From Planctomycetota bacterium (lineage in GTDB: Bacteria > Planctomycetota > UBA1135 > JADKAF01), in assembly GCA_016793245.1 (NCBI GenBank), contig JAEUHW010000143.1, forward strand, positions 1 to 32,119: 32,119 bases of DNA, in the 5' to 3' direction. Below, one piece after another: positions 8,172-15,877 of the stretch; position 1 is the stretch's first letter, and each line of letters starts with the position of its first letter. The notes beneath the pieces were generated by a model. The model worked only from the letters and a program-made list of their open reading frames with translations. It searched no databases and was not told the origin of the DNA. The translations under genes were made by a program, and so were the position numbers.

Positions 8172-9083
8172 TCACGCGCCGCCACGTGCGGCGCGCAGAG
8201 TGTTTCGGATGTGGCCGCGGTGCAGCGCGAGCTGCGCTTCCGCGTCGGCGGCGTCGAGGGCTAAGAGCTGCATCACGATGGCGAGCTTCACGCGTCCGCC
8301 CGCCTCGTTCAGCAGCGCCGCCGCGCGCTCCGGCGAGCACTGCGTCGCTTGCACGACGATGCGCTGCGCGCGCGCGCGCAGCTTCGCATTGGTCGCCTTC
8401 ACGTCGACCATGAGGTTGCCGTAGACCTTGCCCAAGCGCACGAACGCGAGGGTCGTCAGCGCATTCAGCGCGAGCTTGGTCGCGGTTCCGGCTTTGAGCC
8501 GCGTCGAGCCGGTCACGAGCTCCGGCCCGGTCGGCAGATGGAGCAGGTGATCGACCACGAGCTCCGCGGGCGGCGGCGAGCAGCAGAGCAGCCCCGTGCG
8601 CGCGCCGACGGAGCGCGCGTACTCCAAGGCACCGCGCACCCAGGGAGTGCGGCCGCTCGCGGTGATGCCGAGGAAGAGGTCGCCACGGCGGAGCGCGATC
8701 GCGCGGAGGGCCGCGGCGCCATCCTCGGGAGAGTCCTCGGCGGCCTCGATGGGATGACGGAGCGCACGGTCGCCGCCGGCGATCAGGCCCACCACCTGCT
8801 CCGGATCGGAGGAGAAGGTGGGCGGGCACTCCGAGGCATCGAGCACACCCAAGCGCCCGCTCGTCCCCGCACCGCCGTAGACGAGGCGCCCGCCGGTGCT
8901 CAGCACCTCCGCGATCGCGTCGATCGCGCGATCGAGCTCGGCGGAGACGAGGGCCACCGCATCGAAGGCCGCGCGCTGGTCCTCCAGGAAGAGGCGCACC
9001 TGCTCCGCGCCGCCGCAGAGGTCCAGTCCCTCGCTCGCCGGGTTCCGCTCCTCGGTGCGCGGGAGATCGCGTTCGCTGCTCAT
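8172..9083 (-). CDS. murQ: N-acetylmuramic acid 6-phosphate etherase (303 aa)
   Basis: Cleaves the lactyl ether of MurNAc 6-phosphate to give GlcNAc 6-phosphate and D-lactate in peptidoglycan recycling. This is a cytosolic SIS-domain enzyme. Signatures are TEERNPASEGLDL, GGAGTSGRLGVLDASECPPT with the expected active-site Glu85, the acidic EAAEDSPEDGA with Glu116, LGITASGRTPWV, and the KAGTATKLALNALTT segment near the C-terminus. Length matches E. coli MurQ (298 aa). ATG 9083-9081 fits the family start and has gagga nine bases upstream. The longer open frame to 9641 is spurious. The start codon overlaps (ATGA) the stop of a duplicated fragment of the recQ 3' end, implying that murQ once followed recQ directly. 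The ACT gene lies downstream. A BadF-type sugar kinase at 24.7 kb could serve the same pathway. Confidence 0.95.
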   Translation of the reverse strand: MSSERDLPRTEERNPASEGLDLCGGAEQVRLFLEDQRAAFDAVALVSAELDRAIDAIAEVLSTGGRLVYGGAGTSGRLGVLDASECPPTFSSDPEQVVGLIAGGDRALRHPIEAAEDSPEDGAAALRAIALRRGDLFLGITASGRTPWVRGALEYARSVGARTGLLCCSPPPAELVVDHLLHLPTGPELVTGSTRLKAGTATKLALNALTTLAFVRLGKVYGNLMVDVKATNAKLRARAQRIVVQATQCSPERAAALLNEAGGRVKLAIVMQLLALDAADAEAQLALHRGHIRNTLRAARGGA

Positions 9084-9199
9084 GAGCTCGGTTCCTCGCC
9101 GCGGAGATGCCGCACGCGGTGCCGCCGCACATCGTAGGTGCGAACCTCCAGCGAAGGCGAGAGTTCGATCTCGTAGCGCGTCTGCTTGCCCTTGCCGTG
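9080..9199 (-). pseudogene. Duplicated fragment of the recQ 3' end
   Basis: The segment 9086-9199 (114 bp) matches 14159-14272, the 3' end of the intact recQ, with only three mismatches. In frame it encodes [19 protein letters not shown] and the following [22 protein letters not shown], then TGA at 9082-9080, which overlaps the murQ ATG. Left of 9199 similarity stops and the frame meets a stop within ~80 bp, so no helicase remains. It may still matter as the leader that supplies the murQ ribosome site (gagga). Confidence 0.85.
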
Positions 9200-9291
9200 G
9201 ACTCGAAGCAGGCGCCGCTCTTCGCGTCCGTCGACCCGCCTGGGGAGCACCGTCACCTCCGCCTGCGCACTCCGTCAAGCCCGCGTGTCTC

Positions 9292-9514
9292 ATGGCACGC
9301 TGGCTCACGCACCCTCTCGACACGATCATGATCCTCTCCGACGGCAAGCCGACGAACGGCGAGGTGATCGCCCCCCCACCGCATCCGCCAGGATGTCGCC
9401 AACGGGAACCGCCTGCGCGGCATCGACATCCGCGCGATCTCGATCGGCGGGGACTTGGAGGTGCTGGAGGGGATCGCGCAGGACGCCGGAGGGCGGTACG
9501 TGAGGATTCGCTGA
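9292..9514 (+). pseudogene. C-terminal remnant of a vWA-domain protein, frameshifted at a C7 run
   Basis: Frame 1 reads MARWLTHPLDTIMILSDGKP and then TNGEVIA; after a run of seven C (about 9371-9377) a second frame reads RQDVANGNRLRGIDIRAISI and then GGDLEVLEGIAQDAGGRYVR with stop TGA 9512-9514. Removing one C joins the frames into a good C-terminal von Willebrand factor A half (LSDGxPT, IRAISIGGD, LEGIAQDAGGRYV). The N-terminal MIDAS half (DxSxS) is absent. This is a truncated, frameshifted relic, or a truncated gene with a sequencing error at the homopolymer. Confidence 0.75.
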
Positions 9515-9694
9515 TCCGTCGCGCGGAATCGCCGGAGCGCTGGCGCACTCTGGCATCTGGCGCTAGATCCACTGCGCCTCGCTCTCCGTGACGGCCGAGC
9601 TCCGCTGCGACGATTCGGGAGCTGTTCGCCGGAGCGCGCACAGGAGAGCTGAAGGGAGCACGAGCGCCGCGGGTACCGCGGGAGCGTAGGAACC

Positions 9695-11473
9695 ATGAAC
9701 TCGGACATCGCGCTCCTGCTGGGCATCCTCTTCGTCGCCGCCGTGCTGTTCAGCCGGGAGCGCATCTCTCCGGACATCGTCGGGCTGGGGGTGATGCTCG
9801 CGCTGATCCTGACCGGGCTGCTGCCCGCCGAGCGCGCCTTCGCGGGCTTCGGCAGCGACACGGTCATGCTGATCCTGGGCCTCTTGATCCTCACCGCGGC
9901 GCTCGTGCAGACCGGCGTCGTCGATCGGATCGGTCATGTCATCGCCCGCCGCAGTGGAGCCGATCCGAGCAAGCTCCTGCTGGTGATCCTGATCGCCTGC
10001 GCCGGGCTCAGCTCCTTCATGAGCAACACGGCCGCAACGGCGCTGTTCGTGCCGCTGGTCTTCGGAATCGCCCGGCGCTCGAAGGTCGCCCCCGGAGCGC
10101 TGCTGCTCCCGCTCGCGTTCGCGTCGATCCTCGCCAGCTCGGTCACCCTCGTCAGCTCGTCCACCAACTTGGTCGTCAGCGGGATCCTGCAGCAGTACGG
10201 TCAGGCGCCGCTGGGGATGTTCGAGCTCACGCTCGTCGGTCTGCCGATCGCGGTGATCGGCATCGCGTACATGATGACGCTGGGGAAGCGCCTGATCCCA
10301 GCGCGAGCGCAGGCCACCGATACGCTCGAGCACTTCGGTCTGCGCCCCTTCTTGGCCGAGATCATCGCGCCGGCCGGATCGCCGCTCGTCGGGAAGAGCC
10401 TCGAGGCGCTGTGCTTCGCCGAGGACTTCGGTCTGCAGGTCCTGCGCATCACCAGGAGCGGCAAACGCTCCCTGTCTCCGAATGGCAAGACGGTCTTGGA
10501 AGCCGACGACGTGCTCCTCGTCGAGGGCTCGCGCGAAGAGATCCTGCGCATCAAGGCGGTCGCCGGCATCGAGATCAAGGCCGACTTCGAGCTCTCCGAT
10601 CCCGATCTGCAATCGGAGGACATCGCCTTTGTCGAAGTCCTGCTCCTGCCTGGTTCGCGCCTGATCGGTCGTACGCTCCGCGGCGTCCGACTCTCGGCCA
10701 AGTACGGCGTGCAGGTGCTGGCGGTGCAACGCCAAGAGCAGCGGATCGCGGAGAAGATCAGCCGCTTGCCCCTCCGTCTCGGCGACGTGCTGCTCATCCA
10801 AGGGCCACGCGACATCATCGCGACGCTCGACCGCGAAGGGATCTTTCGCACGCTGACGGACGTCGAGATCCCCCTCGCATCGCCGCGCCGCGGCTGGATC
10901 GCCGTCGGCATCTTCGCCGCGGCGATCTTGCTGCCCGCTCTCGGGATCCTCTCGCTCCCGGTGAGCGCGCTGCTCGGCGCGCTGGCCGCGTTCGTCTTCG
11001 GCTGCATCACGCCCGAGGAGGCCTACGCGAAGATCGAGTGGAAGGTGATCGTGCTGATCGGCTGCATCCTCTCCTTGGGCGCCGCGATGAACTCGACCGG
11101 CGCCGATCGCTGGATGGCCGACATCGTCGTCGACTCGTTCGGAGAGTACGGTGGCCTGCCGCTCTTGGGGGGCTTCTTCCTCTTGACCGTCTTGCTCACG
11201 CAGGCGATGTCGAACCAGGCCGCCGCCGTCGTGGTCCTGCCCATCGCGATCCAGACCGCGCTCCACCTCGGGCTGAACCCGCGCACCTTCGCCGTGGGCA
11301 TCGCGGTCGCAGCGAGCTGCTCCTTCCTCACGCCGCTCGAGCCATCCTGCTTGATGGTCTACGGGCCGGGCCGCTATCGCTTCCTCGACTTCCCCCGCGT
11401 CGGCGCACCGCTGACGCTCCTGATCTTCGCCATCGCGCTGGTGCTCGTGCCCTGGCTCTGGCCGTTCGCCTGA
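9695..11473 (+). CDS. SLC13/DASS-type permease with two internal TrkA-C (RCK-C) domains (592 aa)
   Basis: Inner-membrane ion-coupled anion transporter of the divalent anion:sodium symporter type (dicarboxylate, sulfate or similar). The N-terminal membrane half (~1-200) carries SSFMSNTAATALFVPLV, the first SNT-type substrate/sodium motif. Residues ~215-390 are cytosolic and hold two TrkA-C-like modules (EIIAPAGSPLVGKSLEALCF ... LEADDVLLVEGSREEI; VEVLLLPGSRLIGRTLRGVR ... RLGDVLLIQGPRDII). The C-terminal membrane half (~405-592) carries AMSNQAAAVVVLPIA, the second SNT-like motif, and LTPLEPSCLMVYGPGRYRFL. Length and order fit SLC13 permeases with RCK-C inserts. The ATG at 9695 follows tagga closely. 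Substrate is not determinable. It is the only clearly intact gene between two scarred stretches; the first 262-bp repeat copy begins four bases after its stop. Confidence 0.9.
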   Translation: MNSDIALLLGILFVAAVLFSRERISPDIVGLGVMLALILTGLLPAERAFAGFGSDTVMLILGLLILTAALVQTGVVDRIGHVIARRSGADPSKLLLVILIACAGLSSFMSNTAATALFVPLVFGIARRSKVAPGALLLPLAFASILASSVTLVSSSTNLVVSGILQQYGQAPLGMFELTLVGLPIAVIGIAYMMTLGKRLIPARAQATDTLEHFGLRPFLAEIIAPAGSPLVGKSLEALCFAEDFGLQVLRITRSGKRSLSPNGKTVLEADDVLLVEGSREEILRIKAVAGIEIKADFELSDPDLQSEDIAFVEVLLLPGSRLIGRTLRGVRLSAKYGVQVLAVQRQEQRIAEKISRLPLRLGDVLLIQGPRDIIATLDREGIFRTLTDVEIPLASPRRGWIAVGIFAAAILLPALGILSLPVSALLGALAAFVFGCITPEEAYAKIEWKVIVLIGCILSLGAAMNSTGADRWMADIVVDSFGEYGGLPLLGGFFLLTVLLTQAMSNQAAAVVVLPIAIQTALHLGLNPRTFAVGIAVAASCSFLTPLEPSCLMVYGPGRYRFLDFPRVGAPLTLLIFAIALVLVPWLWPFA

Positions 11474-11477
11474 GAGG

Positions 11478-11739
11478 CCACTCGACCACCGCCCATGCGC
11501 TGCGCCCTTGCCGCGCTCTTAGAGCTCAACGGAACGCCGCGGCGGATCGGAACCAGGAGCTCGAGTTCCGCTCTTGCTCGCAGGCGCACGCCGAAGGTCT
11601 GCCTTGTCAGCAGCGCGAGCGCGGAGTACGGCCAGGCCAGCGAAAGTGAAGCCTCTCGGTCACCCTGCTCGTGCAGCCTGAAGCAGCTCGGCATCTCGAC
11701 CAGGATTGCGAACCACTCGGGACGGCAGCTTGAGCCTCC
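11478..11739. repeat. 262-bp duplicated block, copy 1
   Basis: Matches 13746-14007 in the same orientation, with 12 mismatches by my count (~95% identity) and no gaps. Its left edge (ccactcgaccaccgccca) lies inside the last transposase-like codons of copy 2 (TRPPP), so the block may be the outer end of an IS91-like element. On the minus strand it is also an open frame continuous with the broken lipoprotein gene. Seven of the 12 differences change an amino acid in that minus frame and eight of 11 in the plus frame, so neither frame looks conserved since the duplication. Confidence 0.88.
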
Positions 11740-12075
11740 TATCCCGCCGAAGGGCGTCACGGCCTGATCGACTGCCACCGTCATCGGCATCAGCTCGTCA
11801 GGCAGTGCTCGAGGAAGCTCGATCTGCCCCGGTAGCGGATGGTGCTTGCAGTTGCAGTGGCGGTAGCGCTCCACGGCTGCGGCCACCGTCGCCAGATCCG
11901 TCGCGAAGCGCGCGGCCACGTCGCGCATCTGGCCGCGCTTCGAGAGGTCGATGGTACAGCCCTTCATCGTCGGAGCGAGCTGCGACTCTTGCACCACGAT
12001 GGACGACGCGCAGGACAGAGTCGCTGCGGAGAGGACGAGGATGGTCTACGCGAGACGGCGCGTGCATTCGGGCAT
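11478..12075 (-). pseudogene. Lipoprotein gene interrupted by a stop at codon 10
   Basis: ATG 12075-12073 has an excellent ribosome site (caggag) nine bases upstream and opens MPECTRRLA, then TAG (12048-12046). Reading past the stop gives TILVLSAATLSCASSIVVQ, a lipoprotein signal with a plausible lipobox (TLSC), and then a high-GC3 coding-like frame (KGCTIDLSKRGQMRDVAARF, ERYRHCNCKHHPLPGQ). The frame continues through the 262-bp block without its own stop and runs into antisense of the permease gene, so the 3' end is also lost. Family not recognised. It follows the intact 131-aa lipoprotein gene by 102 bp on the same strand. Confidence 0.65.
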
Positions 12076-12177
12076 GATCGGCGACTCCTGCAACGGGTGC
12101 GGTCCCCTGACGCTCCCGACCTCGCGGGATCATTTCAACCGCGAACCCAGCCTCGACGCGCCTTGCGCTGCTCGGGC

Positions 12178-12573
12178 TCAGCCCGAGACCGCGTTCGACC
12201 AGGCTTGCTTCGCGGCCTCGTAGGCCTCGCGAGCTTCGCGCTTCAGCGCCTCGACCTTTTCCGGCGCGGCGGCCTTGGCGTCGGCCATCTTCTGCTTGGC
12301 GAGAGCCCACTTCTCGTCGAACGTGGCCTTCAAGCCCTCGAGCTTGGCCTTCACCTCCGGCTTCGCCTCGGCGAGCTTGGCGTCGAGTTCCTGTCCCTTG
12401 GCGCTGAGCTCGCTCATCATCGAATCCCAGCCCTCGGCGATTCCTTCGCCGACCTTCGACACGCCTTCCTTCACGTCACGCATCGCTTTCGGGTCGTTCT
12501 CGTCCGCCTTGTCACAAGCGCCGAGGCACACGGCGAGCAAGGCCAGCACCAGCGCGCGATTCATCGTCAGCAT
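12178..12573 (-). CDS. Small helical lipoprotein (131 aa)
   Basis: The signal MNRALVLALLAVCLGAC has a clean lipobox (LGAC), so the protein is lipid-anchored in the periplasm or outer membrane. The mature part is charged and almost wholly helical, with repeating Ala/Lys/Glu heptad-like segments (KGQELDAKLAEAKPEVKAKL, KWALAKQKMADAKAAAPEKV), resembling elongated coiled-coil or apolipoprotein-like proteins. Two starts are possible: ATG 12573 (MLTMNRA), which has gaggag about eight bases upstream and is preferred, or ATG 12564 (MNRA). The longer frame to 13071 overlaps the divergent PAP2 gene and is rejected. Function unknown. Upstream of the broken lipoprotein gene, possibly one transcript. Confidence 0.8.
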   Translation of the reverse strand: MLTMNRALVLALLAVCLGACDKADENDPKAMRDVKEGVSKVGEGIAEGWDSMMSELSAKGQELDAKLAEAKPEVKAKLEGLKATFDEKWALAKQKMADAKAAAPEKVEALKREAREAYEAAKQAWSNAVSG

Positions 12574-12769
12574 GAGTCTCTCCTCGATTCGATTGGACAC
12601 GGTCTTGGAATCGAACATCTGACCCATCACGCCACCGACCTCCACTTTCCGCCAGGGGCCATTCGACCCAGGTCGAAGTCTGCGAGGACCTGCCAGATGC
12701 TGCGCCGCGCAGCAACCAGGGACAATTCTCGGCCATCTCGGCACGCCCCGTGCGACGATCATCACCCGC

Positions 12770-13555
12770 ATGCCACACGGCTCCCCGACTCTCCGCGCCG
12801 AAGGCGACACCCCGCAACCAGGCGACGACGAATCGACCGTCGTCACTTCGCCGCGGTCTCCCGCGGCACGCCGCTGGCGGCTCGCTGCGACCACCGCGAT
12901 CGCCGGCGCCACGGGGTTCGTGACGCTCGCGCTCCTGATGCCCCGCGCGACGATCGCAGAGTTCGACGGCGCGGTTCTACGCGCGATGCGTCGGCTCGAC
13001 GATCCGAACCTGCCGATCGGTGGCCGGCTGATCGCGGACGGCGCGCGCGACGTGACCGCGCTGGGCGGCACGTTGGTGCTCGCGCTCGTCGTCGTGTTCG
13101 TCGCCGGCTACTTCGCTTTCGATCGCCGCGGGCGCGATGCGGTCGCTGTGCTCGCCACCTCGATCGGCGGCGGCTGCGCCTGCATCGCGCTGAAGCTCGC
13201 CTTCGGCCGTGACCGCCCCGACGTCGTGCCGCACCTGATGGTTGTGGACTCGGACAGCTTCCCGAGCGGCCACGCGATGCTCTCGGCGGTGATCTACTGC
13301 ACGCTCGGCGCGTTGCTCGCACGTTTCGCGAAGCATCGGGGCGCTCAGGTTCTGCCGATCGTCGGGGCGATGCTGCTCACGTTCCTGGTCGGCTGCTCGC
13401 GTCTCGTGCTCGGCGTGCACTATCCGACGGACGTGCTCGCGGGCTGGACGGCGGGCGCCACGTGGGCCGCGCTGTCCTGGCTCGCCGTCGACCGGCTTGC
13501 GCGGCAGCACACGATCGAAGGCCGCGAGAGAGATTCACCGCCGAGGGTCGACTGA
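12770..13555 (+). CDS. PAP2-family membrane phosphatase (261 aa)
   Basis: Integral-membrane acid phosphatase of the PAP2 (phosphatidate phosphatase / undecaprenyl-pyrophosphatase) superfamily. All three signature motifs are present: KLAFGRDRP, PSGHAM and SRLVLGVHYPTDVLAGW, so the catalytic His residues are intact. It has about six membrane segments, beginning with AATTAIAGATGFVTLALLMP near residue 40. The N-terminal ~35 residues are polar and cytosolic. The ATG at 12770 has no good ribosome site. The substrate could be undecaprenyl pyrophosphate, PgpB-type lipid phosphates or phosphatidate. An IS91-like transposase stub begins directly after its stop, in the same frame, so the C-terminal tail (RERDSPPRVD) may have been altered by insertion. 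Confidence 0.92.
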   Translation: MPHGSPTLRAEGDTPQPGDDESTVVTSPRSPAARRWRLAATTAIAGATGFVTLALLMPRATIAEFDGAVLRAMRRLDDPNLPIGGRLIADGARDVTALGGTLVLALVVVFVAGYFAFDRRGRDAVAVLATSIGGGCACIALKLAFGRDRPDVVPHLMVVDSDSFPSGHAMLSAVIYCTLGALLARFAKHRGAQVLPIVGAMLLTFLVGCSRLVLGVHYPTDVLAGWTAGATWAALSWLAVDRLARQHTIEGRERDSPPRVD

Positions 13556-13769
13556 GAGCTTGTCGAGGAGGCCGCCCCAGAACCGCCCACGCGTCGCCAC
13601 GAGCGCCTGCCATGGGCCGAGGTGCTCCGCCGTACCTATGCCATCGATGTCCTCGTCTGCGAGGACTGTGGCGCACGGCGCGAGAGGATCGCCTTCCTCA
13701 CCGCGCCCGATTCGATCCGCCGCATCCTCGAACACTTCGGACTGCCCACTCGACCACCGCCCATCCGCT
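13556..13769 (+). pseudogene. C-terminal stub of an IS91-like (Y2/HUH) transposase
   Basis: Reading in frame after the PAP2 stop gives LVEEAAPEPPTRRHERLPWA and then EVLRRTYAIDVLVCEDCGAR, ERIAFLTAPDSIRRILEHF, GLPTRPPP. This matches the conserved C-terminus of IS91-family transposases (WAELLRRVFAIDVLxCPxCG ... IRRILEHLGLPxxPPP) including the CxxC pair. The HUH/Y2 catalytic part is absent, so the element is dead. Its last codons run into copy 2 of the 262-bp block. Confidence 0.85.
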
Positions 13770-14007
13770 GCGCCCTTGCCGCGCTCTTCGAGCTCAACGG
13801 AACGCCGCGGCGGATCGGAACGAGGAGCTCGAGTTCTGCTCTTGCTCGCAGGCGCACGACGAAGGTCTGCCTTGTCAGCAGCGCGAGCGCGGAGTACGGC
13901 CTGGCCAGCGAAAGTGCAGCCTCTCGGTCACCCTTCTCGTGCAGCCGGAAGCAGCTCGGCATCTCGACCAGGATAGCGAACCACTCGGAACGGCAGCTTG
14001 GGCCTCC
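13746..14007. repeat. 262-bp duplicated block, copy 2
   Basis: Direct repeat of 11478-11739 (~95% identity). Here it follows the IS91-like transposase stub without a break. The minus strand again has an open frame (WFAILVEMPSCFRLHE and onward) but with a different upstream part. The two copies bracket the broken lipoprotein gene, the intact lipoprotein, PAP2 and the transposase stub. Confidence 0.88.
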
Positions 14008-14137
14008 ATTCCCGCAGGATGAGGCACTCGAGGTGTCTTGTACGCGGGAAGAGGTCGAACGATGACACGGCGCGGTGCCGGCAGCCGGCATCCAGGATGC
14101 TAGCGGAGGTCGCGCATCTGGGTGGCGGGATCGTAGC
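14008..14137. other. Spacer between repeat copy 2 and the recQ stop
   Basis: No gene. It contains a perfect GC dyad, tgccgg-cag-ccggca (14076-14090), downstream of recQ but without a T-run. On the minus strand an ATG overlapping the recQ stop opens only 13 codons ([13 protein letters not shown]), perhaps a trace of a former coupled downstream gene. Confidence 0.45.
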
Positions 14138-15877
14138 TCATAGAGACGACGGTCCTGGGCTCGGTTCCTCGCCGCGGAGATGCCGCACGCGGTGCCGTCG
14201 CACGTCGTAGGTGCGAACCTCCAGCGAAGGCGAGAGCTCGATCTCGTAGCGCGTCTGCTTGCCCTTGCCGTGCACACGCAGAACGCGGCCGACCAGCCGA
14301 TCGTCGATGCGCACCCAGTCGCCGCGCGCGGGGAAGCGCGAGAGGTTCGTCGCGGCGGCGAGCGGACGCGCGTCATGCAGGTGCTCCGCTCTCCACGCGG
14401 CGGGATCGACGCAGCGGTCGCAGGCGCCGCAGGGCTCGCAGCCCTCCTCGCCGAAGTAGCTGCGGAGGTGCACCTGCCGGCACTCCTCGTCGCGCGCGTA
14501 CTGCACGAGAGCGAGGAGCTTCTCCAAGCTCGAGCGCCGCTTCGCGTCGTTCCAATCCGCGGGTAGTTCCTGCGCATCGAAGGGGCGGAGCAGCGTGGTG
14601 CCCGCCTGCCCGAGCGGACCGGAGAGGATTCCCTGCACCTCGAAGAGCTTCAAGATCGTCGCGACGCGGCCGTCGCCGCGCGACTTCTTCAGGACCTCTT
14701 CGCGCACCTCCTCTTCGCTGAGCTCGTGGAGCTGCGCGGCCTCGCGTTCGAGCACGTGCCCCACGAGCTCGGCCAGCTCGCGCGTCGGGTTCGCCCAGGC
14801 GATGAAGCCCTGCTGGATCGCGAGATCCTCGGGATCGAAGAAGAGCTCGCACCAAGCGCCTTGGCCATCGCGGCCCGCGCGGCCCGTCTCCTGCACATAG
14901 GCCTCCAGCGTGCCGGGGAGCTGCCAATGCACGACGAAGCGGATGTCCGGCTTGTCGATGCCCATGCCGAACGCGTTGGTCGCAAGCACCACGAGATCGC
15001 GCGAGGCGAGGAAGCGCTCCTGCATCGCGCGGCGCTCCTCGGCCGAGAGGTCGCCGTGATAGACGAGGCAGCGAATGCCCACGCGCGCGAGCTCCTCCTC
15101 CAAGCGCAGGAGCTCCTGGATCAGCGCGCAGTAGACGATGCCGGGCGGGGTCCAGCTCTCGAGCAGGGAGAGCAGGCGCGCCTTCTTCGCCTCGAAGCCC
15201 TCGAGCTCGCTCACGGCGAGGAAGTGGCCCGCGCGCGCGATGCTCGTCGCGAAGACCGCTGTGCTCTCGGCCTCGAGCACGCGCAGGAGGTCCGCTCGCA
15301 CCTCGGGCGTCGCGGTCGCGGTGAGCGCCACGAGCGGCGGGGAGCCGAGCTCGCGCCGGCGCTTCCCCAAGTCCGCGTAGTCGGGGCGGAAGTCGTGGCC
15401 CCACTGCGAGACGCAGTGGGCTTCGTCGACCACGAAGCGCGCGATCGCGACGCGCTGCAAGGACTGGCGGAACGCCTCCTGCCGCAAGCGCTCGGGGGTC
15501 ACGTAGAGGAGCTTCACGTTCCCCGCGAGCACGCGTGCGAGTCGCTGCTCGCGCTCCTCGCGCGAGAGCGAGGAGTTGATGAACGTGGCCGGGATGCCCC
15601 GCGCGACCAGGGCATCGACCTGGTCCTTCATCAGCGCGATGAGCGGGCTCACGACCAAGGTGAGCCCCTTGAGATGCAGCGCGGGGAGCTGATAGCAGAG
15701 CGACTTCCCCTCGCCCGTCGGCCAGAGAACGAGCACATCGCGACCGGCGAGCACCGCGCGGATCGCCTCCTCCTGTCGACCGCGGAAGGCCTCGTGGCCG
15801 AAGTGCGCTCGCAGCGAGGAGCGGAGCTCCGCTTCGCTCGGATCGGCGCGCTGGATCGCGTGCTCGCCCTCGCTCAC
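14138..15877 (-). CDS. recQ: RecQ-type ATP-dependent DNA helicase (579 aa)
   Basis: 3'-5' superfamily 2 helicase for recombination and replication-fork repair. Motifs in order: [20 protein letters not shown] (motif 0), WPTGEGKS (Walker A, residues ~52-59), [13 protein letters not shown] (motif II, 151-163), [10 protein letters not shown] (III), [17 protein letters not shown] (V) and ETGRAGRDG (VI). A RecQ zinc-binding segment follows ([15 protein letters not shown], then PCGACDRC). The C-terminus is a short basic module ([17 protein letters not shown]) and no HRDC domain is seen. The start is GTG 15877-15875, overlapping the stop of the upstream gene (GTGA), so translation is probably coupled. 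The 3' end is duplicated at 9086-9199 beside murQ. Confidence 0.95.
   Translation of the reverse strand: MSEGEHAIQRADPSEAELRSSLRAHFGHEAFRGRQEEAIRAVLAGRDVLVLWPTGEGKSLCYQLPALHLKGLTLVVSPLIALMKDQVDALVARGIPATFINSSLSREEREQRLARVLAGNVKLLYVTPERLRQEAFRQSLQRVAIARFVVDEAHCVSQWGHDFRPDYADLGKRRRELGSPPLVALTATATPEVRADLLRVLEAESTAVFATSIARAGHFLAVSELEGFEAKKARLLSLLESWTPPGIVYCALIQELLRLEEELARVGIRCLVYHGDLSAEERRAMQERFLASRDLVVLATNAFGMGIDKPDIRFVVHWQLPGTLEAYVQETGRAGRDGQGAWCELFFDPEDLAIQQGFIAWANPTRELAELVGHVLEREAAQLHELSEEEVREEVLKKSRGDGRVATILKLFEVQGILSGPLGQAGTTLLRPFDAQELPADWNDAKRRSSLEKLLALVQYARDEECRQVHLRSYFGEEGCEPCGACDRCVDPAAWRAEHLHDARPLAAATNLSRFPARGDWVRIDDRLVGRVLRVHGKGKQTRYEIELSPSLEVRTYDVRRHRVRHLRGEEPSPGPSSL

Noticed and set aside
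13636..14577. 313-codon minus-strand frame across repeat copy 2 and the recQ 3' end
   Set aside because: Overlaps recQ in another frame and the transposase stub antisense; only the part within the 262-bp block resembles anything, and there the differences between copies look neutral.
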